From NCBI GenBank assembly GCA_013361595.1, contig JABFXT010000084.1:1-14964 (forward strand): a DNA stretch of 14,964 nucleotides, read 5' to 3'. The notes under the pieces were generated by a model. That model worked only from the letters and a program-made list of their open reading frames with translations, ran no database searches and was not told where the DNA came from. Both the position numbers and the translations under genes were made by a program. This document shows positions 6,433 to 12,614 of the stretch, piece by piece. Origin of the DNA: Nocardia sp. GTDB taxonomy: Bacteria; Actinomycetota; Actinomycetes; Mycobacteriales; Mycobacteriaceae. Position 1 is the first letter of the stretch, and every line of letters begins with the position of its first letter.

Positions 6433-7851
6433 ATGGAAAACAGCGTTGCCGAGCCCGCCGTCACACTGAGCGGGGCCGCCGATAGCGAACTGGCCACCTT
6501 CGCGGCGCCGGTCTTCCGTCCGGGCGAGGACGGGTACGTGCGCGAGGTCTCCGGTTTCCAAACCGCCGACCGGCATCGGCCGGCCGTGGTCGTCGTCGCC
6601 CGGAACACCGAGGATGTGCGGGTGGCGGTCGATTTCGCCGCCCGGCACGGGCTGCCGGTGGCGGTTCAGGCGACCGGGCACGGCCTGTCCGTGGCCGCCG
6701 ACCGGGGGGTGCTGATCAGCACCCGGCTCCTGACCGATATCGCGATCGATCCCGCCGGCGCACGTGCCCGGATCGGTGCCGGGGTGCGGGCGGGTGATCT
6801 GGTCGCGGCGGCGGCGCGGTACGGGCTCGCGCCGCTGAACGGCTCGTCACCGTCGGTGGGGGTGGTCGGCTATGTACTGGGCGGTGGGATCGGGCTGCTG
6901 GCCCGGGCGTACGGGTACGCCGCCGATCATGTGCGTGCGTTCGATCTCGTCACCGCCGACGGCCGGGTACGGACGGTCCGGCCGGGTGCCGATCTCTTCG
7001 GCGCGGTCCTGGGCAGCGGCGGCAACTTCGGTGTCGTGACCGCGATGGAACTGGACCTGGTTCCGGTCACCGGTGTGTACGGGGGTCAGCTGGTTTTCGA
7101 TACGCCGCTGGTACCGCGCACGCTAGCGGCCTGGCGGGAATGGACCACCATGGTGCCCGATTCGGTCACCTCGACCGTCGCCATGCTGGACTTCCCGGCT
7201 GTCCCGGCGGTCCCCGAACCGCTGCGCGGGCGTTTCGCTGCCTCGATCCGGCTCGCCTTCGACGGTGACGTCCGGGAAGGCGAGCGCCTCGTGGCACCGT
7301 TGCGGGCGATCGGCACTCCGCTACGGGACGATCTGCGGGCGATGCCCTACACCGAATCGCACACCATCCACTCCGACCCCGATCATCCGCACGCCTATGC
7401 CGCCACCAACGCGCTGCTGGACGATCTCCCGCCGGATGCGCTGGCGGCACTGCTCGAGGTCGCGGGTCCCGACGCCGGGTACAGCGCGGTGATCGATATA
7501 CGCCACCTCGGCGGCGCGCTGCGCGGACCCGGGCGTACCGATCTCGCGCTGGGTCATCGGACGGCGGGCTATGTGGTCCGCGTGATCACCGCCCCGGAAC
7601 CCGGTGCCGAGCCGGGCGCACCCGTGCGCGCGGCCCTGGCGCCGTGGACGGTCGGCCACAGTCTCGCGTTCCTCTACGGTGCCGGGCACGCGGCCGGCGA
7701 CGCACAGACCCGGGGCGGCTACCGTGCCGCGACCTTCACCCGCCTGGCCGGGCTGAAGGCGAAGTACGACCCGGGAAATATGTTCCGCTTCAACCGCAAT
7801 ATCGCGCCGGCGGGCCGGGCCGGTGTCACCAGCGATGCACGCGCGCGGTGA
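6433..7851 (+). CDS. FAD-linked (BBE/VAO-type) oxidoreductase
   Basis: A 472-residue flavoprotein of the PCMH/VAO superfamily with a berberine-bridge-like C-terminus. The FAD domain begins RPAVVVVARNTEDVRVAVDFA (49-69), followed by VAVQATGHGLS with His83 at the usual 8-alpha-flavinylation site. NGSSPSVGVVGYVLGGGIGLL (136-156) is the second FAD segment. The Cys of bicovalent family members is Ser139 here, so at most a single covalent link is expected. The substrate domain follows, and KYDPGNMFRFNRNI near the end is the typical BBE motif. Such enzymes oxidise alcohols, sugars or secondary-metabolite intermediates; the substrate is unknown. No signal peptide is seen. The ribosome site before ATG 6433 is weak (GGATGA). 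The 3' end overlaps the convergent dehydrogenase gene by 26 bases. Confidence 0.88.
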   Translation: MENSVAEPAVTLSGAADSELATFAAPVFRPGEDGYVREVSGFQTADRHRPAVVVVARNTEDVRVAVDFAARHGLPVAVQATGHGLSVAADRGVLISTRLLTDIAIDPAGARARIGAGVRAGDLVAAAARYGLAPLNGSSPSVGVVGYVLGGGIGLLARAYGYAADHVRAFDLVTADGRVRTVRPGADLFGAVLGSGGNFGVVTAMELDLVPVTGVYGGQLVFDTPLVPRTLAAWREWTTMVPDSVTSTVAMLDFPAVPAVPEPLRGRFAASIRLAFDGDVREGERLVAPLRAIGTPLRDDLRAMPYTESHTIHSDPDHPHAYAATNALLDDLPPDALAALLEVAGPDAGYSAVIDIRHLGGALRGPGRTDLALGHRTAGYVVRVITAPEPGAEPGAPVRAALAPWTVGHSLAFLYGAGHAAGDAQTRGGYRAATFTRLAGLKAKYDPGNMFRFNRNIAPAGRAGVTSDARAR

Positions 7852-8917
7852 CCTGTTCGGTGAATTCGCTGGTCGATGCCTGGCCGCCGAGATCGGCCGT
7901 GGCGATTCCGGCGGCGAAGGTCGCCGCGATCGCGCGTTCGATCCGCTCGGCCGCCCGGGCCAGGACGGCCCGGTCGTGCCGGGTCGCCAGCCACCGCAGC
8001 AGCATGGCCGCGGACCGATGCAGGGCCACCGGATTCGCCCGATTGTGACCCGCCAGATCGGGTGCGGCCCCGTGCACCGCCTGGGCCATCGCCCGGTCGG
8101 CGGAGCAGTTCAGCGAGGCAGCGGTACCCAGTGACCCGCCGAGCTGGGCGGCGAGGTCGGAGAGGATATCGCCGAACAGGTTCTCGGTGACCAGCACATC
8201 GAAATCGCCGGGGGCGCGGACCAGATGAGCGGCGGCCGCGTCGACGTGTTCGTCGGTCACCGTTGTTCCGGGATATTCCGCCGCCACGGCGTAGCAGCTG
8301 TCGCGGAACAGGCCCATCGTCAGCGGTAGCACGTTCGCCTTGTGCACGACGGTCACCTTTCCGCGTCGGCTCGCGGCCAGCCGGAACGCCTCGTGCGCGA
8401 TCCGTTCGGAGGCCGCGCGGGTCACCAGACCGACCGACAGCGCGATATCCGGCGTGGGGCAGAACTCGCCGGATCCGACGGCCATGTTCCGGTCGGCGTA
8501 GAAACCTTCGCTGTTCTCGCGGACCACGACCAGGTCGATATCCGGCGCGGCCGCCGCGATGCCGGGGAACGCCTGCACCGGCCGGATATTCGCGTACAAC
8601 CCGAAATGGCGCCGGATCGCGCCGCCGGGCGCGAGGCGGTGCTCGGGCGGATAGGAGGCGTTGTCGTGCGGGCCCAGGAGCCAGCCGTCGGTATCGAGCA
8701 GGCCGGTGAGCGTCGATTCCGGTAGGGCGGTGCCGAATTCGGCGATCGCCCGGTGTCCTATCGGCAGCGGGACCCAGTCGATCGCGGGCACGCCGGTGGC
8801 GGCCAGTGCCTCGTCCATCACGCGCCGGGCCGAATTCACCACTTCCGGGCCGATCCCGTCGCCCTCGATCAGTCCCAGCCGTAGTCGTTCACCCTGTGCC
8901 TTCTGCTCCATCCGCAC
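7826..8917 (-). CDS. isocitrate/isopropylmalate dehydrogenase family protein
   Basis: A 363-residue beta-decarboxylating dehydrogenase. GLIEGDGIGPEVV (15-27) opens the fold, LYANIRPV (108-114 region) carries the substrate-binding Arg, and VVRENSEGFYADR (131-143) has catalytic Tyr140. Lys193 in VVHKANVL is the second catalytic residue. Asp226, Asp250 and Asp254 (in ENLFGDILSDLAAQLGG) are metal ligands. HGAAPDLAG has Asp287 where NADP enzymes carry Lys, suggesting NAD+. The usual GAVGxPxW loop of LeuB is replaced by LGPHDNASYPPEH (81-93), so this is probably not the housekeeping LeuB and the 2-hydroxyacid substrate is uncertain. The first codon is GTG 8917; ATG 8911 (Met3) is an equal alternative, neither with a strong ribosome site. 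It is convergent with the flavoprotein gene. Confidence 0.87.
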   Translation of the reverse strand: MRMEQKAQGERLRLGLIEGDGIGPEVVNSARRVMDEALAATGVPAIDWVPLPIGHRAIAEFGTALPESTLTGLLDTDGWLLGPHDNASYPPEHRLAPGGAIRRHFGLYANIRPVQAFPGIAAAAPDIDLVVVRENSEGFYADRNMAVGSGEFCPTPDIALSVGLVTRAASERIAHEAFRLAASRRGKVTVVHKANVLPLTMGLFRDSCYAVAAEYPGTTVTDEHVDAAAAHLVRAPGDFDVLVTENLFGDILSDLAAQLGGSLGTAASLNCSADRAMAQAVHGAAPDLAGHNRANPVALHRSAAMLLRWLATRHDRAVLARAAERIERAIAATFAAGIATADLGGQASTSEFTEQVTARVHRW

Positions 8918-9004
8918 ATGGTCGCAGGACCTGGCCGGGGACCGGTGGGGGCACGCGCGATTCGCCGGGTGGTCCGTCGGCTACCGTTAACTGCTGCCGC
9001 GCTG

Positions 9005-9030
9005 CTATCTTGGTGATATCACTTTGATAG
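9005..9030. promoter_or_regulatory. 26-bp dyad operator upstream of the SPFH-RHH operon
   Basis: CTATC (9005-9009), the perfect palindrome GTGATATCAC (9013-9022) and GATAG (9026-9030) share one centre at 9017.5; 10 of 13 base positions in each half are complementary. It is AT-rich against its surroundings and ends two bases before the ribosome site GGAGG at 9033-9037. TATCTT (9006-9011) inside it could be the -10. A ribbon-helix-helix dimer or tetramer, such as the one encoded by the second gene, is the natural candidate ligand. Confidence 0.6.
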
Positions 9031-9042
9031 ATGGAGGATGTC

Positions 9043-9927
9043 ATGACATTCCGGAACGCCACCCGGGTCAACGGGTTCGTCGTGTTACTGATCTGGCTGG
9101 TGCTCACGATCGCTCTGGCGGCGGTTGCGGTGGCGGGATTCACGGCATTCGCCCAGCATCGGAACGCGGTGGCCCTGGCCGGAGCGATCGCCGCATGCGT
9201 GGTGGGAGCGGTCGTGTTGCTCGGTATCACCGGGCTGACGGTGGTGAACCCGAACGAGGCCAAGGTCGTCCAGTTCTTCGGCCGCTATATCGGCTCGGTC
9301 AGCGAACCCGGTTTCTTCTCGGTGCTGCCGCTGACCGACCGGCGCAGCATCTCGCTGCGGGTCCGCAACTTCGAGACCCAGAAGCTGAAGGTCAACGATG
9401 CCGACGGTAACCCCGTGGAGATCGCGGCGGTCGTGGTCTACAAGGTGGTCGACAGTTTCAAAGCCGCCTTCGCCGTGGACGACTACGAGGAATACGTGGC
9501 GACCCAGTCCGAAGCCGCGGTCCGGCACCTGGCCACCACCCACCCCTACGACGCGCACGACGCCGACCGCACCAGCCTGCGTGACGGCGCCGAGGTCGCC
9601 GAAGAGCTGACGGTGGAACTGCGCGACCGCACCGAAACCGCGGGTATCGAGGTGGTCGAGGCCCGGATAACGCACCTCGCGTACGCGCCGGAGATCGCGC
9701 AGGCGATGCTGGTCCGTCAGCAGGCGGCGCAGGTGGTGGCCGCGCGGACCCAGATCGTGGAGGGCGCGGTGGGCATGGTCGGGTTGGCGCTCAACCGGCT
9801 GACTGCCGAGGGCATGGTGGAACTCGACGAGGAACGCAAGGCCACCATGGTGTCCAACCTGCTCGTGGTGCTGTGCGGTGACCGGCCGACGCAGCCCGTG
9901 GTAAATGCGGGATCGCTGTACAACTGA
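9043..9927 (+). CDS. SPFH/band-7 domain membrane protein
   Basis: A 294-residue membrane protein. Two hydrophobic segments (about 10-35 and 43-66) form a hairpin, followed by a stomatin/prohibitin-like domain: LTVVNPNEAKVVQFFGRYIG, then LPLTDRRSISLRVRNFETQKL and GNPVEIAAVVVYKVVD. The coiled-coil-like part includes EVVEARITHLAYAPEIAQAML and QQAAQVVAARTQIVEGAVGMV. SPFH proteins oligomerise at the membrane and scaffold microdomains or proteases; the task here is unknown. I chose ATG 9043 because GGAGG at 9033-9037 is correctly spaced (5 bases); in-frame ATG 9031 would bury that site in the coding sequence. No NfeD or FtsH gene is nearby. The stop overlaps the start of the RHH gene (TGATG). Confidence 0.9.
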   Translation: MTFRNATRVNGFVVLLIWLVLTIALAAVAVAGFTAFAQHRNAVALAGAIAACVVGAVVLLGITGLTVVNPNEAKVVQFFGRYIGSVSEPGFFSVLPLTDRRSISLRVRNFETQKLKVNDADGNPVEIAAVVVYKVVDSFKAAFAVDDYEEYVATQSEAAVRHLATTHPYDAHDADRTSLRDGAEVAEELTVELRDRTETAGIEVVEARITHLAYAPEIAQAMLVRQQAAQVVAARTQIVEGAVGMVGLALNRLTAEGMVELDEERKATMVSNLLVVLCGDRPTQPVVNAGSLYN

Positions 9928-10103
9928 TGTCCGAACGCAAGAAGGTCCTGCTCCGGCTCGACCCGGCGGTGTACGACGCGGTCGCGAAATGGGCGGCCGA
10001 CGATCTGCGCAGCGTCAACGCGCAGATCGAGTTCGCCCTCCGGCGCGCGCTGGAGCAGGCCGGGCGTTCCCCGCGCCGCCCGGGCCGCGACGACCACACC
10101 TGA
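9927..10103 (+). CDS. small ribbon-helix-helix (Arc/CopG-like) DNA-binding protein
   Basis: A 58-residue protein whose ATG shares a base with the TGA of the SPFH gene, so the two are translationally coupled. The order fits a ribbon-helix-helix fold: strand KKVLLRLD (5-12), helix A PAVYDAVAKWAADDL (13-27), turn RSVN, helix B AQIEFALRRALEQAG (32-46), then a basic disordered tail ending RRPGRDDHT. Residues in the KVLLRL strand would contact the DNA major groove. RHH proteins are usually autoregulators or antitoxins. No toxin gene follows, so repression of its own operon through the dyad at 9005-9030 is the simplest reading. It is short enough to be missed by length-limited gene calling. Confidence 0.85.
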   Translation: MSERKKVLLRLDPAVYDAVAKWAADDLRSVNAQIEFALRRALEQAGRSPRRPGRDDHT

Positions 10104-10181
10104 GGTGCTGCCGGCATCCTGTGGGTGCGCGGGTCGCTGCGGCCGAGAGTCACCGACCGTAGCGGGGCGCTGTTGTCCGTA

Positions 10182-11159
10182 TCAGGACCACACGCTGGAA
10201 ATCTCGCCGGTCGACTGCAGTTCGTGCAGCCGCTCCAGGGTGCGGTCGATCGCGTTGTCGCTCAACTTCAGGTCCTCTGCTGCGCTACCGATCCGGTCAT
10301 CGGTGATCGCCTTCAGCGGATCCAGCACACTCGGGGGAAGATCTGACCCGTCGTAATACCTGGCGAATGCGGAATACGACTCGAACCCCTTGTTGCCGCG
10401 GCGCGGATCGGCGTCTTCCGGGAAGCTCTCGGAATGGTCGTACAGCACCAGTTCGTCGTTGGGACTGGCGTCGTCGTTTCCGTCGTGCTTCGGCCGGAAG
10501 TTCGCCGTTCGCCCGTCGGCATTGCCGATCAGGGAGTGCCCGGCGGCTGCCTGTAATCCCTGTTCTTCCGGAAAGTCCCTCGCATACTTACTGTATTTCA
10601 TCGGAACGTAGAGCTGTGAGGAACCCGGCCCGAAGGGCCCGTCGACGAGCGCGGTCGGTGGCACCAACGGTGCCCGCATCATCTCGAATACGCGGTAGCC
10701 CAGGACGTCCCTGATCGCCAACTGGCCCGGTGTATGAGGAATCCAATCGATATTGCCGAATTTTTCTTCGTCGAACGGCTTATAGATGAAAAGTACGCCG
10801 CTGTCGCGATCTCGGGCGACATAGACGCCATTCGAACTGTTGGGCAATGCGTTCGACAAGTCGTAATCGATCTCGAGCTGCCGCGAAGCGACGTACTGTT
10901 CGGCCGGGCTGGGTGTGTACGGCGGAAAGCGGCCGCTCGGCGGGACGGCGCCGCGAGCTCCGAGCTGGGCATCCATATTCGTCTGATCGATCATCGCCGC
11001 GACAGACCGGTCGTCGTGCCGCAGGTTCCTGACCCGTGTGAGGGTGGAGGTGACGTCTCCGTACCGGCGTGCGCTCTCCCGGGCCGCGGCCCTCGCCGTA
11101 ATGACCATGCGCAACATCGCATCGTCCATGACACCGGTCCATGGGCCCAGATTCCTCAT
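10182..11159 (-). CDS. PI3/PI4-kinase-fold protein (distant SCO1664-like)
   Basis: A 325-residue protein. The middle resembles bacterial PI3/4-kinase-like proteins of the SCO1664 type: VLFIYKPFDEEKFG (Lys127, likely ATP-binding), a PGQLAIRDVLGYRVFE helix, then LVPPTALVDGPFGPGSSQLYV (165-185), very close to that family. SLIGNADGRTANFRP (Asp215, Asn220) fits the catalytic loop and LVLYDHSESFP (Asp241, His242) the metal-binding motif, so activity is plausible. The first 90 residues are helical, then Pro-rich, and unrecognised. The target (lipid, protein or small molecule) is unknown. Base composition is well below the neighbours: 10741-10800 is 25/60 G+C by my count. That suggests transfer. The ATG shares a base with the preceding gene's stop (TGATG), so the pair is an operon. 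Confidence 0.72.
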   Translation of the reverse strand: MRNLGPWTGVMDDAMLRMVITARAAARESARRYGDVTSTLTRVRNLRHDDRSVAAMIDQTNMDAQLGARGAVPPSGRFPPYTPSPAEQYVASRQLEIDYDLSNALPNSSNGVYVARDRDSGVLFIYKPFDEEKFGNIDWIPHTPGQLAIRDVLGYRVFEMMRAPLVPPTALVDGPFGPGSSQLYVPMKYSKYARDFPEEQGLQAAAGHSLIGNADGRTANFRPKHDGNDDASPNDELVLYDHSESFPEDADPRRGNKGFESYSAFARYYDGSDLPPSVLDPLKAITDDRIGSAAEDLKLSDNAIDRTLERLHELQSTGEISSVWS

Positions 11160-11518
11160 CAGCGGTCGGCGCCCCGCCGCGGCTCTCGATCACCCCGGCG
11201 CGGACCGGATCGCGGCTCGCGGTGCACGGGCGGTGGGGCGGCATCTGGACTCTCGTCCACCACCCGGCAGTAGCTCGTGCGGCGTGGCCGCAGGGCTGCG
11301 CGCAGAAACGCCGGACCATCCGCCACGGTGACGGGCTCCCGGCTCTCGGGTACCGGTATTCCGTCGGTGTACCACTCCTGCGCCGTGGGACATCCCTCGG
11401 GACGGGCCGATGTCAGGGTTATGGTCCCGGCGGCAGTGAGGCGGAATTCCGCGACCCGTTCGTACCCGGTCGCGACGAGTTCGTAGACCGCGACCACGGT
11501 GGGTACCTTGCCGGACAT
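11159..11518 (-). CDS. hypothetical protein, partner of the kinase-fold gene
   Basis: A 119-residue protein I do not recognise. Residues 1-90 look like a compact alpha/beta domain (VVAVYELVATGYERVAEFRL, a possible beta-hairpin TITLTSARP, then EGCPTAQEWYTDGI and ADGPAFLRAAL). The last 30 residues are a Pro/Arg-rich, probably disordered tail (PPPVHREPRSGPRRGDREP). I chose ATG 11518, with GGGA seven bases upstream; the frame is open to 11686, but that would overlap the methyltransferase gene and adds no clear domain. Its stop overlaps the start of the kinase-fold gene, so both are probably made together and may act as one unit, for example adaptor plus kinase. No membrane segment or signal peptide is visible. 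Confidence 0.65.
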   Translation of the reverse strand: MSGKVPTVVAVYELVATGYERVAEFRLTAAGTITLTSARPEGCPTAQEWYTDGIPVPESREPVTVADGPAFLRAALRPRRTSYCRVVDESPDAAPPPVHREPRSGPRRGDREPRRGADR

Positions 11519-11551
11519 ACTGCCATCCCGCCTACTCCGATTGGCACGCTC

Positions 11552-11581
11552 ATTGTGACCGGCAGGGTCCGGATTGCACAA
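11552..11581 (-). promoter_or_regulatory. possible promoter of the kinase-fold operon
   Basis: On the minus strand TTGTGC (11581-11576) and CACAAT (11557-11552) are 18 bases apart, just after the methyltransferase stop and about 35 bases before the start at 11518. The -10 match is partial. Confidence 0.3.
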
Positions 11582-11589
11582 GCGGGCGA

Positions 11590-12447
11590 TCACGGTCTGT
11601 GAGTAACGAATATCGCCGTTCCGGGAAACAGTTGTCCTCGTAGCGGACTCCATTGGCCCCATTCCCGGTCCAGCCATTCCGGCCATTCCGGTTCGACGAT
11701 ATCGTCGAGCACCAGCCCGGCTCCGACTATTTCCCGGACCCGGTCACCGATCGTCCGGTGGTGTTCCACATAGGTGCAGCGGCCCTCGCCGTCGATCTCG
11801 CTGTACGGGGTGCGGTCGAAATAGGGGATCACCGCTTCGAGGCCGTCCGGCCCCGGATCGTCGCGGAAGATCCAGCGCATCGGGTGGTTCACCGCGAACA
11901 CCCAGCGACCGCCCGGTCGCAGTACCCGCGCGACTTCCCGCATCACCAGTGCGGAGTCGGCGACGAACGGTACCGCCCCGAAAGCCGAGCAGGCGAGATC
12001 GAAGGATTCGTCCGCGAACGGCAGCGCCTCGGCGCCGGCCTGGACCAGCGGTACCCGCGGTCCGCCCTGCGCCATGGCCGTGCGGCCCCGGGCGAGCATT
12101 CCTATCGAGATGTCGAGACCGACCGGATCGGCGCCCTGGCCGGCCAGCCAGCGGGCGCAGGGCGCCGACCCGCAGCCGACCTCCAGGATCCGTTTTCCGG
12201 CGACGTCGCCGAGAAAGCGCATATCGCCTTCGTGCAGGCCCTCCGGGCACCAGACGAACTCACCGCCGGTGCTGTCGGTACCCAGGAACTCCCCGTGGGT
12301 ATCGTGGTATTGACCGGCATCGGCATCCCACCAGCGCCGGTTCGCGCGTTCGCTCTCGGCCGAGCCGACCCGCAGGCGCGCCGCACCCGCGGTGCCCAGT
12401 AGTTCGGTGGCCTGAGCGTGGCGATCTTGAACGAGGTCGTCGGACAC
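11590..12447 (-). CDS. class I SAM-dependent methyltransferase
   Basis: A 285-residue cytosolic methyltransferase. Motif I is ILEVGCGSAPCARWLAGQG (87-105), followed by VGLDIS with Asp112 for the adenosyl ribose. AEALPFADESFDLACSAFGAV (139-159) is the motif II region and RVLRPGGRWVFAVNHPMRW (174-192) motif III. The C-terminal part (DREWGQWSPLRGQLFPGTAIF) is typical of actinobacterial UbiE-like methyltransferases of unknown substrate. The N-terminal segment ERANRRWWDADAGQYHDTHG is a common lid. I chose GTG 12447 because the frame upstream runs into the rpsA promoter region; TATAGG about 10 bases before it could be a -10 for a near-leaderless start. It is divergent from rpsA and separated from the kinase-fold pair by about 70 bases. 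Confidence 0.85.
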   Translation of the reverse strand: MSDDLVQDRHAQATELLGTAGAARLRVGSAESERANRRWWDADAGQYHDTHGEFLGTDSTGGEFVWCPEGLHEGDMRFLGDVAGKRILEVGCGSAPCARWLAGQGADPVGLDISIGMLARGRTAMAQGGPRVPLVQAGAEALPFADESFDLACSAFGAVPFVADSALVMREVARVLRPGGRWVFAVNHPMRWIFRDDPGPDGLEAVIPYFDRTPYSEIDGEGRCTYVEHHRTIGDRVREIVGAGLVLDDIVEPEWPEWLDREWGQWSPLRGQLFPGTAIFVTHRP

Positions 12448-12482
12448 GTCGCGAAGCCTATAGATCCGCTCCGGGGGGTCGT

Positions 12483-12512
12483 TTGCCCGCCCGGTTCCGG
12501 GTCGCGTACGCT
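12483..12512 (+). promoter_or_regulatory. rpsA promoter
   Basis: TTGCCC at 12483-12488 and TACGCT at 12507-12512 are 18 bases apart. The transcript would start near 12519, giving an untranslated leader of about 95 bases before ATG 12615. Confidence 0.5.
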
Positions 12513-12528
12513 GAACGCGCAAGTGATC

Positions 12529-12549
12529 ACACCCGGAGCAGCTGGGTGT
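12529..12549 (+). promoter_or_regulatory. hairpin in the rpsA 5' leader
   Basis: ACACCCGG (12529-12536) pairs with CTGGGTGT (12542-12549), 8 pairs with one G-U and loop AGCAG, in the predicted rpsA leader. It is not followed by T residues. In E. coli, S1 represses its own mRNA through structured leader hairpins; a similar role here is only a possibility. Confidence 0.4.
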
Positions 12550-12614
12550 ATCGCAGCGTACCGAAAGTCTCAATGTCCGCAACCGATCACAATCCGTCCG
12601 GAGCAAACCGCCAC

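Noticed and set aside
9927..10103. RHH protein as antitoxin of a toxin-antitoxin pair
   Set aside because: No small toxin-like gene lies on either side; the partner is a membrane SPFH protein.
11949..12614. In-frame upstream extension of rpsA
   Set aside because: It is Arg/Pro-rich, antisense to the methyltransferase gene, and mycobacterial RpsA begins at the position matching 12615.
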